A stretch of DNA of 64,000 bases from JACKBK01 sp963707275. GTDB lineage: Bacteria > Chloroflexota > Anaerolineae > JAAEKA01. The stretch covers positions 434,001 to 498,000 of the forward strand of contig CAVPPH010000001.1 in the NCBI GenBank assembly GCA_963707275.1, in the 5' to 3' direction. The notes below the pieces were generated by a model. That model worked only from the letters and a program-made list of their open reading frames with translations, had not been told where the DNA came from and ran no database searches. Below, one piece after another: positions 24,720 to 34,468 of the stretch (position 1 is its first letter; each line of letters begins with the position of its first letter). Made by a program: the position numbers and the translations under genes.

Positions 24720-24749
24720 TTGCCCGATGCGCCGGACTGCTGGTATAAT
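24720..24749 (+). promoter_or_regulatory. Promoter of the moxR-DUF58-CBS operon
   Basis: TTGCCC (24720-24725), 18 bp, TATAAT (24744-24749), 50 nt before the MoxR start, which has AGGAGC upstream. Confidence 0.6.
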
Positions 24750-24798
24750 CGGCAGCGCAGCGTGTTTTGCTTAGAACTCATGAGGAGCTTTTCCCCCT

Positions 24799-25761
<963 letters not shown>

Positions 25762-25779
25762 GGCGAGCGAGCCTGATCC

Positions 25780-27096
25780 ATGCGCCGTTCCTGGTGGTTC
25801 ATCCTGCTGTGGCTGCTCTCGGTAGCGTTTGCGGTTTTTGTCGCCGAGCGCAACCGTAGCATCGCGTGGACCGTCGCCTATCTTTTCACCGCCATCGTCG
25901 TCATTTCTTTTGTCTGGTCGTGGCTGAATCTGCGCTCAGTGCGCATCGGACGGTACACCCGTGCCCGTCGTTCACAGGTTGGGCGCATGGCCGAGGAGCA
26001 GTTCGAGGTTATCAATGCCGGCCGCTTGCCCAAGCTGTGGCTGGAAGTGCGCGACCGCTCCGAGCTGCCACAGCACGACGCCAGCCGGGTGCTCAACTCG
26101 CTGGGGCCGCGCCGCCGCCGCCGCTGGATCGTGCGCACCGTCTGCACGCAGCGCGGCCGCTTCCGCCTCGGCCCGCTGACGCTGTACAGCAGCGACCCTC
26201 TCGGTCTCTTCCCGCGCAAGCGCGAGCTGCCCTTTACCTCAACCATGATCGTCTACCCGGCGACGCTGGACTTGCCAGGCTTCACGCCGCCCATGGGCAT
26301 GCTGCCAGGCGGGGATGCCATGCGCCGCCGCACGCATTACGTTACCACCAATGTCGCGGGCGTGCGCGATTACGTGCCGGGCGACAGCTTCAACCGCATC
26401 CACTGGCGTTCTACGGCCCGCACCGGCCGGCTGATCGTCAAGGAGTTCGAGCTGGACCCGACGGCAGACATCTGGATCGTCCTCGACCTGGACAAGTATG
26501 CACACGTCGCGTCGCCATGGACGCCGCCGCCGCAGGATGTCGGACCGGCAGTGTTGCGCCAGGAGCGGGTGGGGCTTACGCTGCCGCCCAGCACCATGGA
26601 ATACGCGGTGACCGTCGCTGCCAGCCTGGCGCGCCATTTCATCCTCCAGGATCGATCGGTCGGTTTCGTGGCGCACGCCCAGCACCGCGAGTTGATCCAG
26701 CCAGACCGCGGCGAGCGGCAGCTTTCCAAGATACTGGAAACGCTGGCGGTGGTCAACGCGACCGGCGAGATACCCTTTGCACAGATTCTGACGGCCGAGA
26801 TGGAGCATCTGCCGCGGCACACCACCGTGCTGGCCATCACGCCGTCCACCGATCCGACCTGGGTGGCGGCCATGCGCGGCATTCGCCGGCGCGGTATCCA
26901 CGGGCTGGGTGTGCTGCTGGCTGCCAATACCTTCGCCAGCGCGCCGCCCTATCTGGACACGCTGGCTGAACTGCTGGCCAGCGCTATTCCGACCCACCTT
27001 GTCTTCCATGGACAGGACATTCCGATCGCCCTCAGCCGGCGCGTCACTACGCTGGAAATGGCTTCTACGGCACTGGAGCAGGAGGCACAAGCATGA
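25780..27096 (+). CDS. DUF58 domain membrane protein
   Basis: A 438-aa protein with two N-terminal membrane helices (about 5-22 and 28-46) followed by a large domain. The DUF58 signature GVRDYVPGDSFNRIHWRSTARTG-type motif is present (residues about 193-215, split in text as VPGDSFNRIHW and STARTGRL). The VWA-like C-terminal half has the acidic DLDKY segment. It is the standard partner of MoxR. Its function is still uncertain in this family. The stop overlaps the CBS gene start (ATGA). Confidence 0.93.
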   Translation: MRRSWWFILLWLLSVAFAVFVAERNRSIAWTVAYLFTAIVVISFVWSWLNLRSVRIGRYTRARRSQVGRMAEEQFEVINAGRLPKLWLEVRDRSELPQHDASRVLNSLGPRRRRRWIVRTVCTQRGRFRLGPLTLYSSDPLGLFPRKRELPFTSTMIVYPATLDLPGFTPPMGMLPGGDAMRRRTHYVTTNVAGVRDYVPGDSFNRIHWRSTARTGRLIVKEFELDPTADIWIVLDLDKYAHVASPWTPPPQDVGPAVLRQERVGLTLPPSTMEYAVTVAASLARHFILQDRSVGFVAHAQHRELIQPDRGERQLSKILETLAVVNATGEIPFAQILTAEMEHLPRHTTVLAITPSTDPTWVAAMRGIRRRGIHGLGVLLAANTFASAPPYLDTLAELLASAIPTHLVFHGQDIPIALSRRVTTLEMASTALEQEAQA

Positions 27097-27494
27097 AAGA
27101 GCGAACCGTCTTGCAGGCAAAGCGGTTAGGAATCGTCAGTTGCAATCGCCAGGACGCTCTGGGCGGCATTGCCCAGCGGATGGCCGACGACGACATCAGC
27201 GCGCTGGTGGTTGTCAATCCGGCCGGCGATCTGGCGGGGATCATCAGCCGCAGCGACCTGATGCGCGCTTACATGGAAAACCCGGAAAGCTGGCGTGCCC
27301 TGTCGGTCGAGGACTTCATGACCCGCGACGTCGTCACCGTATCGCCCAACGACCGGTTGCTGGACGCGGCGAAGCTGATGCTCGGCAACCACATCCACCG
27401 GGTCGTGGTGGTGCGCGAGACCGACGCCGGGCTGATCCCCATCGCCGTTATTTCTGACAGCGATCTTGTCTGCGACATGGCTGATGTTGGCTAA
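27093..27494 (+). CDS. CBS-pair domain protein, 133 aa
   Basis: A tandem CBS module: first CBS about 10-60 (LGGIAQRMADDDISALVVVNPAGDLAGIISRSDL, split as DDISALVVV and GIISRSDL), second about 65-130 (VEDFMTRDVVTVSPNDRL). CBS pairs bind adenine nucleotides and act as energy sensors or regulatory subunits. It overlaps the DUF58 gene by 4 nt, so it is translated with it and may regulate it. Confidence 0.92.
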   Translation: MKERTVLQAKRLGIVSCNRQDALGGIAQRMADDDISALVVVNPAGDLAGIISRSDLMRAYMENPESWRALSVEDFMTRDVVTVSPNDRLLDAAKLMLGNHIHRVVVVRETDAGLIPIAVISDSDLVCDMADVG

Positions 27495-27631
27495 ACGCGA
27501 AATTTCCCCGCCAAATATGATGTAACGCATAGTTCTTTCCGCAAAACCGGGTTAAACTGGCTACAAGTTTGCACTGCGACGCGGGGCGGCGCTTGAAGAA
27601 GACGCCAGCGCGCAGCGCCCAGGAGAACGCC

Positions 27632-28069
27632 ATGAACACGGTAGCGGAAACCATGACGACCGACGTTCTGTCGGTGGATCCGCAGAACAGCGTGGCCACG
27701 GCCATACGGCTGATGCGTACAGGCCAGTTGCGCCGCCTGCCGGTGGTGCAGGACGGCAGGCTGGTGGGCATTGTCACCAGCGGCGACGTCCGGCGCATCA
27801 CCGGCATGTCGTCGGTGGTCCGTGATCCCAGCGGAGACAACTTTCTCTGGCAGCATATCCCTGTTGCCAATGTCATGACCTTGGACGTGGTTACCACCTC
27901 GCCCGACACACTGATCGCCGAGGCCGCGCGGCTGATGATCGAGCGCAAGATCGGCGGCCTGCCGGTGGTCGAACATGACAAACTGGTGGGCATTCTGACC
28001 ACCAGTGACCTGCTGGAAGCGTTGATCGATTGCGAGATGAGCGTGGAGCCGCTGGTCGCGCTGGCTTGA
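27632..28069 (+). CDS. CBS-pair domain protein, 145 aa
   Basis: Read from ATG 27632 (MNTVAETMTTDVLSV) with AGGAG 7 nt upstream; the frame is open from 27569. Two CBS motifs are visible: MTTDVLSVDPQNSV with GIVTSGDVRRI, and VMTLDVVTTSPDTL with GILTTSDLLEA. It is a stand-alone nucleotide-sensing module next to a second CBS-pair gene. A strong terminator follows at 28101. Confidence 0.92.
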   Translation: MNTVAETMTTDVLSVDPQNSVATAIRLMRTGQLRRLPVVQDGRLVGIVTSGDVRRITGMSSVVRDPSGDNFLWQHIPVANVMTLDVVTTSPDTLIAEAARLMIERKIGGLPVVEHDKLVGILTTSDLLEALIDCEMSVEPLVALA

Positions 28070-28100
28070 GACGTGAGTTGCATCATCCGCAGCTTGTTGT

Positions 28101-28140
28101 GCAAGAACGGCGTCGTAGTGAACGACGCCGTTCTTGCTTT
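28101..28140 (+). terminator. Rho-independent terminator after the CBS genes
   Basis: 15-bp perfect arms GCAAGAACGGCGTCG / CGACGCCGTTCTTGC (28101-28115, 28123-28137) and TTT. Confidence 0.8.
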
Positions 28141-28172
28141 GGACGTGACATTCCCATGAGAATCGAGACACC

Positions 28173-29159
28173 GTGCGCATCCTCGTAACCGGCGTGACCG
28201 GGTTCATCGGTGGGCATCTGGCCGAGCGGCTGCTCGGCGCAGGTTGGGACGTACGCGGCCTGGCGCGCGCCCCTGACGCCGCGGCCGCGCTGGCCGCGCA
28301 AGGCGTCGAGATCGTCGCGGGCAGCCTGCTGGACCGCGCCAGCGTGGTAGCCAGCGTGGCTGGCTGTGATGCGCTGATCCACGCCGGCGCGTGGACTGGC
28401 ACGCCTGGCGTGCCGGAGCGCGACGCCTGGACTACGAACGTGGCCGCCACCGGCTGGCTGCTGGAAGCAGCCCGGCAAGCTCGCGTTCACAGGTTCATCT
28501 ACCTCAGCAGCGTCGCCGTCTACGGTGTCAATCCGGCGGCGGTGATCGATGAAACCGCTGCAACGCCGCTGGTCGGCCAGCTTTATCCCGACAGCAAGAT
28601 CGCCGCCGAGACGCTAGTACGTGGCGCGGCTGAGCAGGGTCTGGCAACCACCATCGTGCGCCCCGCTTCCACCTACGGGCCGCGTGGGACCGCCTGGACG
28701 ATTGGGCCGGTCGAGCAGATCAAGGCTGGTAGTCTGGTGTTGCTGGGGCGGGATGAGGGGCTGGTCAACACCGGCTACATCGACAATTTCGTGGATGGCG
28801 TGCTGCTGGCGCTGTCCAGCCCGGTGGCGGCCGGCGAGGCATTCAATATCTGCGACGGGACGAACACGACCTATCGCGACTACTATCTGCGCTACGCCGC
28901 GATGCTGGGCAAGACCAGCCTGCCAACTGTACCCGCCTTCGTGGCCAAAGGCGCAGCTTCGCCTCCCGGTCGCTGGCTGCGCCAACTGATGGGTAAACAG
29001 CCGCCCGGTCCGTGGAGCGTCCACTTTCGCTTTAATCCCAGCCGCTTTAGCATCGACAAGGCCAGCCGTCTGTTGGGCTATGTTCCCCGGATCACGCTGG
29101 ACGAGGGGATGCGGCGGACGGAAGCGTGGCTGCGTGAGGCGGGCCATCTGGCTGAATGA
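28173..29159 (+). CDS. Extended SDR family NAD(P)-dependent epimerase/dehydratase
   Basis: A 328-aa protein starting at GTG 28173. The nucleotide loop is VTGVTGFIGGHLAERL, the active-site pair is Tyr138-x3-Lys142 (LYPDSK) and the Ser is in LSSVAVYG. The C-terminal half matches nucleoside-sugar epimerases and 3-beta-hydroxysteroid-dehydrogenase-like enzymes. The substrate is unknown. The gene stands alone between the CBS terminator and the glycogen phosphorylase gene. Confidence 0.9.
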   Translation: MRILVTGVTGFIGGHLAERLLGAGWDVRGLARAPDAAAALAAQGVEIVAGSLLDRASVVASVAGCDALIHAGAWTGTPGVPERDAWTTNVAATGWLLEAARQARVHRFIYLSSVAVYGVNPAAVIDETAATPLVGQLYPDSKIAAETLVRGAAEQGLATTIVRPASTYGPRGTAWTIGPVEQIKAGSLVLLGRDEGLVNTGYIDNFVDGVLLALSSPVAAGEAFNICDGTNTTYRDYYLRYAAMLGKTSLPTVPAFVAKGAASPPGRWLRQLMGKQPPGPWSVHFRFNPSRFSIDKASRLLGYVPRITLDEGMRRTEAWLREAGHLAE

Positions 29160-29173
29160 AAACGCCCAACTTC

Positions 29174-29202
29174 TTGGCGTTCGCGTTTGCGGGCGGTATA
29201 AT
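29174..29202 (+). promoter_or_regulatory. Promoter of the glgP-holA unit
   Basis: TTGGCG (29174-29179), 17 bp, TATAAT (29197-29202). The leader to 29376 is about 167 nt and contains a 14-bp hairpin (GGACTGCCAGTCCT / AGGATTGGCAGTCC) at 29303-29333. Confidence 0.7.
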
Positions 29203-29375
29203 GGCGATTGGCAACCGGACGCATTGCACTGCCGGGACCGCACAAATAACGCCAATAACCGCAACCAATCTTTGCGCGCCAGCGATTACTCAGGTTGACA
29301 AAGGACTGCCAGTCCTCGCAGGATTGGCAGTCCTGGGCGACTATCAGAGCGCGACATATTCTGGAGGACATCATC

Positions 29376-31930
29376 GTGAACATTCTTGGACGGCTATCCG
29401 TCTTTCCCCGTATCCCGGAGCCGCTCAGCCGGCTCAACGAACTGGCCTACAACCTGTGGTGGAGTTGGAACGCCGACGCCCAGGCGCTCTTTGCCGACAT
29501 CGATCCCGACCTGTGGGAACGGGTCGGTCACAACCCCATCAAGTTCCTGCGCGAGGCCAACCAGACGAAGCTGGACGCGGCCGCGTCGGATGCCACCTAT
29601 CTGGCCCGCTGCCATCAGATTCTGGCGCGCTTCGACGAATACATGCACCCTAGCGAGACCTGGTTCAGCAGCAACTTCCCCGGGGAGAGCGATCAGGTTA
29701 TCGCTTACTTCTCGGCCGAGTTCGGTCTGCACGAGGCGTTGCCCATCTACTCCGGCGGCCTGGGCGTGCTGAGCGGCGACCACTGCAAGACGGCCAGCGA
29801 TCTGGGCCTGCCCTTCGTCGGCGTTGGCTTCCTCTATCCGCAGGGGTACTTCACCCAGTACATCAACTCTGAGGGCTGGCAGGAGGCGCGCTATGGCAAA
29901 CTGAGCTTTTCCGAAGTGCCGGCGACCCCAGCGGTGGGCCTGGACGGCAAGGAAGTGCTGGTGAAGTGTGAACTGCCGGGCCGGGATGTCTACGCCAAGG
30001 TGTGGAAGATCCAGGTCGGGCGCATTCCGCTCTACCTGATGGACACCGATGTGCCGCAGAACCACCCGGGCGACCGCGAACTGAGCGCGCGGCTTTACGG
30101 CGGCGACCAGAACCTGCGCATCAGTCAGGAATACGTGCTGGGCATCGGCGGCGTGCGAGCGGTGCGCGCGCTGGGTCTGCAGCCGATGGTCTGGCACATG
30201 AACGAGGGCCACTCGGCCTTCCTCGGGCTGGAGCGCTTGCGCGAACTGGTGGAAGAGCGCAGTTTGGACTACGGCGAGGCGTTGGAGGTCGTGCGCGCCA
30301 GCACCGTCTTCACCACCCACACTCCCGTGCCAGCCGGCCACGACGTGTTCAGTTGGGATCTGATGGACCGCTTCTTCGACGGCTTCTGGGACAGGCTGGG
30401 GCGGACGCGTCGAGGAGTTCCTTGAACTGGCTCGCCATGATCAGACGTGGGGACCGGGCTTCAGCATGACCGTCCTGGCGCTGCACTGCGCGGGACGCTC
30501 CAACGGCGTAGCCAAACTGCACGGCGAGGTGTCACGCGAGATGTGGAACTGGCTCTGGCCCGGCACGCCCACCGACGAGGTGCCCATTGGCCACGTCACC
30601 AACGGCGTCCACATGCAGACCTGGCTCGGCCCGGATGTGGTGGCGTTACTGGACCGTCACATGCCTGCCGACTGGCGCTCGCGTCTCATCGAAACTGATG
30701 TACTCGATCAGATTAGCGCCATCCCGGACGACGAGTTCTGGCACGCGCATGTCGCCGCCAAGCATCGCTTGGTCAACTTTGTGCGCCAGCGTGCCCGGCA
30801 GCGCAGCATCCGCCAGGGCGAATCGCCGGCAGTTTTGGAGATGATCGAGAAGGCGTTGGACCCGAACGCGCTGATTTCTGGGCTTTGCCCGTCGTTTCGC
30901 CACCTACAAGCGTGCCACCCTCATCTTCCACGACATGGAGCGATTCTCACGCATCGTGATGGATCCCGATCGGCCGGTGCAGATGGTTTTCTCCGGCAAG
31001 GCGCACCCGGCCGACGACTCCGGTAAGGCCTATATCCAGCGCATCGTGCAGGTCGCCAATATGCCGGAGTTCTGGGACAAGATCGGCTTCATCGAAGACT
31101 ACGACATGAACGTGGCCCGCTATCTGGTGCAGGGCGCGGATGTCTGGCTGAACAACCCGCGGCGGCCGCGCGAGGCCAGCGGCACCAGCGGCCAGAAGGC
31201 CGCCATGAACGGCAACCCCAACTTCAGCGTGCTGGACGGCTGGTGGGTCGAGGGCTACAACGGCAAGAACGGCTGGTCCATCGGCGAAGACCGGGTCTAT
31301 CGCGACGAAAGCGTACAGGACGAGGCTGACGCGCTGTCGCTCTACTGGACGCTGGAGCACGAGATCATCCCGCTCTACTTCGATCGCGGCGCAGATGGCA
31401 TTCCCCACGGCTGGGTCACAGTGGCCAAGGAGGCGATGCGCAGCAGCCTGTGGGCTTTCAGCTTCCGCCGCATGTTGCAGGAATACTGCGAAGAGCTCTA
31501 TGTGCCGACCGCGGTTGCCAGCGCGCACGCCATCGCCGACAACTTCGCCTCGGCGCGCATCCTGGCCGGCTGGAAGATCTTCGTCGGCGAGCACTGGGGC
31601 GAGGTGGCCGTGGCGGCCCGCGGCCCCAACGAGGCGCAAACCACCATCGGCGATTCGGTCAAGGTCACCGCGCAGGTCTTCCTGGGCAACCTCAAGCGCG
31701 AGGACGTGCTGGTCGAGATCGTCCACGGCGAGCAGTTCAGCACGGTGATCACCACGCCGCAGGACGTCCCGATGACCTACGTGCGCACCGATGCCGACAA
31801 CGTCCACCATTTCGAGGGCGAGTTCCAGCCGGGCCAGACCGGCGCGCACGCCTACGGTGTGCGGGTGCTGCCGCACCATCCCGGTATGTTGAACAAACAC
31901 GAACTGGCGCTTGTCGCCTGGGCTGCCTGA
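29376..31930 (+). CDS. glgP: Alpha-glucan (glycogen) phosphorylase, two frameshifts
   Basis: Releases glucose-1-phosphate from alpha-1,4-glucans with PLP; about 850 aa, the usual length of this bacterial/archaeal subtype. The start GTG 29376 has GGAGG 8 nt upstream. The reading is split by frameshifts near 30408 (before VEEFLELARHD) and near 30883, where an extra T in ATTTCTGGG disrupts ALILGFARRFATYKRA. The corrected chain contains SAEFGLHEALPIYSGGLG, WHMNEGHSAF, NGVHMQTW, and GTSGQKAAMNGNPNFSVLDG, all hallmark regions. Both breaks lie in conserved stretches without other damage, so sequence error is likely. It supports glycogen use. Confidence 0.9.
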
Positions 31931-31931
31931 C

Positions 31932-32447
31932 ATGGACATACTCGACGCCGGCTTTCTGCGCCGCGTGCGTCAGCATCACGCCGTGGAACATGCCACAATC
32001 ACGATCCTCATGGCGCGCAACCCTGGCCTGTCACTGGTCGGTGGGCGCAGCGACCATCGCGGCTTCTACGTCTACGGCCTGGTGCAGACGTCCGTGCTGG
32101 CAATAGCGGTGCAGGAGGCGCTGCGGCGGCTCAAGAACGGCGAGGCGCGGCTGGCAATTCATCCCAACTGCGGCACGAATCTCGTGACCGCCGGCACGAT
32201 GGCCGGAGTTGCTGCGCTGACCGCCGCTGCTGTTGGCCGCTACCGCCGGGCCAGTGCCCTGGAGCAGATACCTGCCGCGATCCTGGCCGCCACCGGCGCT
32301 CTGGTTGCCAGCCGTCCCATTGGAATGCGCTTGCAACGCCAGGTCACGACCCTGGCTGACGTGGCCGACCTCGAAATGGGTGAGATCACCCGCCGCGAGC
32401 TGGGCCGCTTCGTGCTGCATTTCGTGCCCCTCGAAGCAACCGCATGA
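31932..32447 (+). CDS. DUF6391-like protein, 171 aa
   Basis: ATG 31932 lies 1 nt after the glgP stop, so the genes are co-transcribed. The N-terminus has RVRQHHAVEHATITIL and VGGRSDHRGFYVYG. The C-terminal half has a Gly/Ala-rich hydrophobic segment (about 75-110, with GTNLVTAGTMAGVAAL) and a second near 125. The motif resembles a family I recall as DUF6391 in cyanobacteria and Chloroflexota. The His cluster (HH..EH) could bind metal. Function unknown. Confidence 0.75.
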   Translation: MDILDAGFLRRVRQHHAVEHATITILMARNPGLSLVGGRSDHRGFYVYGLVQTSVLAIAVQEALRRLKNGEARLAIHPNCGTNLVTAGTMAGVAALTAAAVGRYRRASALEQIPAAILAATGALVASRPIGMRLQRQVTTLADVADLEMGEITRRELGRFVLHFVPLEATA

Positions 32448-32457
32448 GGCTGCCCCG

Positions 32458-33510
32458 GTGATCACCCTCCTCCACGGCCCCGACGACCTGCTGCGCAGCG
32501 AGCATCTGGCCGTGCTGCGCGCGGCGTTGGGGCCGGCGGAGATGGCCGACTTGAGCGCCACCTGGCTGGATGGCCGCCGCACAACCGTCGGCGAGATCCG
32601 CCACCACGCCGATGCGATGCCCTTCCTGACACCGCGCCGACTGGTGATCGTCGAAGGCTTCCTGGTACAGTTGCGCCGTCGGATGCGTTCGGGGAAAGGG
32701 AAACAGGAGGACGAAGGGGAGGACGAGACCGACACTCCTGAGAACCTCTCCGCTGCGGCGCAGGATCGCGAACACTTGCTGGCCTACCTGTCCGACGTGC
32801 CGGACACCACCGATCTGGTGCTGGTGGAGGCTACCGCTGTGCCCGGCAACGACAAGGTGGTCAAGGCGCTGAAGCGGCTGGCGGAGCAGGGGCAGGCCGC
32901 GATTGTGGTCTGTGACGCGCCCGAAGACCGCGATCTGCCGGCCTGGATCATCGACCGGACGCGCCGCAAAGGGGGCGAGATCGAGCCGGCCGCGGCCTAC
33001 GACCTGGCGACCAGCGTCGGTCGCAACCTGATGCTGCTGGACAACGAGCTCAACAAGCTGATCGCCTACCGGGGCGGAGCGGGGCCGATTCGCAAAGCCG
33101 ATGTGCGCCTGATGACGCCGTATACGCAGGAGGCCAGCATTTTCGATATGGTGGACGCCATCGGCCAGCGCAACAGCGCCGAGGCGGCCCGTCTGCTGCG
33201 CGAGCTGGAACGGGACGGGGCTGCGCCGCTCTACCTGCTGGCGATGATCACACGCCAATTCCGCATTCTGGTACAGGTTTCGGACTTGCAAGGCCAGGGA
33301 TTGAGCAAATACGAGATCGGGTCGAAGATCGGCCTGCATCACTTTCCCACCGGTAAGGCGATGCAGCAAAGCCGCAACTGGCGCATGGCCGATCTGCTGG
33401 CCGCCTACGACCGTCTGCTGGAGACCGACCTCGCCATCAAAACCGGCAAACTCCCCGATGACCTGGCGCTGGATCTGCTGGTGCTGGGGTTGTGCGAGAC
33501 GCGGTCGTAG
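32458..33510 (+). CDS. holA: DNA polymerase III subunit delta
   Basis: A 350-aa clamp-loader delta subunit starting at GTG 32458, 11 nt after the preceding stop. It has the N-terminal AAA-like region (ITLLHGPDDLLRSE and RRLVIVEGF), the central domain, and the C-terminal collar domain with EASIFDMVDAIGQRN, LLAMITRQFRILVQV and ETDLAIKTG, all typical of HolA. It opens the beta clamp during loading. An acidic insertion (EDEGEDETDTPEN) lies near residue 80. It is essential in bacteria and is uninterrupted here. Confidence 0.93.
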   Translation: MITLLHGPDDLLRSEHLAVLRAALGPAEMADLSATWLDGRRTTVGEIRHHADAMPFLTPRRLVIVEGFLVQLRRRMRSGKGKQEDEGEDETDTPENLSAAAQDREHLLAYLSDVPDTTDLVLVEATAVPGNDKVVKALKRLAEQGQAAIVVCDAPEDRDLPAWIIDRTRRKGGEIEPAAAYDLATSVGRNLMLLDNELNKLIAYRGGAGPIRKADVRLMTPYTQEASIFDMVDAIGQRNSAEAARLLRELERDGAAPLYLLAMITRQFRILVQVSDLQGQGLSKYEIGSKIGLHHFPTGKAMQQSRNWRMADLLAAYDRLLETDLAIKTGKLPDDLALDLLVLGLCETRS

Positions 33511-33514
33511 GGGC

Positions 33515-33569
33515 ATGAATGGCGGCGCGAGATCGCCGCGCTGGGCAAAGTCATCGCGCCGCCATTCAT
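33515..33569. repeat. 16-bp inverted repeat between holA and xth
   Basis: Perfect arms ATGAATGGCGGCGCGA (33515-33530) and TCGCGCCGCCATTCAT (33554-33569). No T-run follows, so it looks like a palindromic repeat rather than a terminator. Confidence 0.75.
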
Positions 33570-33604
33570 ATCCCCACGAAATCATTTCTGGAGAATCCAA
33601 CCTC

Positions 33605-34386
33605 ATGACCAACACCCAAACCCTCCTTTCCTGGAACGTCAACGGCATCCGCGCGGCGGCCAAGAAGGGCTTTGCCGACTGGCTGGCCGAGGCCGCGCCC
33701 GACATCCTCTGCTTGCAGGAAACGCGCGCTGAAGCCCATCAGGTGCCGGCGGACATCCGCGATCATGCGGGTTATCACACGTACTGGAACCACTCCAAGG
33801 CGCGCAAGGGCTACAGCGGCACGGGCCTGCTGACACGCGAGGAGCCGCTGGAGTGCAGCACGACCTGGGCGTCGAGGAGTTCGACCAGGAAGGCCGCACG
33901 TTGATCGCCGAGTATCCCAGCTTTGTGCTGCTGAACTGCTATTTTCCCAACGGCGGACGGGGCAACGATCGCGTGCCATTCAAGCTGGATTTCTACCAGG
34001 CGTTTCTCGACAAGTGCGAGGCGTTCCGGGCCGCGGGCAAGACCGTGATCTTCTGCGGCGACGTCAACACTGCGCACCGGGAGATCGATCTGGCGCGTCC
34101 CAAGGAGAACCAGACGACCACCGGCTTCCTGCCCGAGGAACGCGAGTGGATGGACCGCTTCATCGCCGCCGGCTATGTGGACACCTTCCGCCTGCACTAC
34201 CCCGACCTCACCGACCAGTACACCTGGTGGGACCAAGTCACGCGCGCCCGAGATCGCAACGTCGGCTGGCGCATCGACTACTTCTTCATCACCGCCGAGG
34301 CGGCCGTCCGGGTCGAGGATGCCTTCATTCTGCCCGACGTGCCGGGCAGTGACCACTGCCCGGTGGGTATCCGCTTGACAGTGTAA
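33605..34386 (+). CDS. xth: Exodeoxyribonuclease III, one frameshift
   Basis: An AP endonuclease/3'-exonuclease of about 260 aa in base-excision repair. Start ATG 33605 with GGAGA upstream. Visible motifs are LSWNVNGIRAA, CLQETRA, the metal/catalytic GDVNTAH, GWRIDYFF and SDHCPVG. A missing G near 33852 (GAGTGCAG instead of GAGGTGCAG) splits the frame between TREEPLE and VQHDLGVEEF. The rest is intact, so a sequence error is likely. A strong terminator follows. Confidence 0.93.
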
Positions 34387-34412
34387 TCGGACAATTCCCC
34401 GTTTTGAGACAC

Positions 34413-34449
34413 AAAGCCCCCAGCCGGCGTTCGCCGGCTGGGGGCTTTT
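34413..34449. terminator. Bidirectional terminator between xth and the secreted-protein array
   Basis: 17-bp perfect arms AAAGCCCCCAGCCGGCG and its complement (34413-34429, 34432-34448), 2-nt loop, and T-runs on both strands. Confidence 0.9.
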
Positions 34450-34468
34450 ACGTCACACACGGGCGACT

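Noticed and set aside
30380..30900. Programmed frameshifting in glgP
   Set aside because: No slippery heptamer with downstream structure is evident, and one break is restored by removing one T from a short run; error is simpler.
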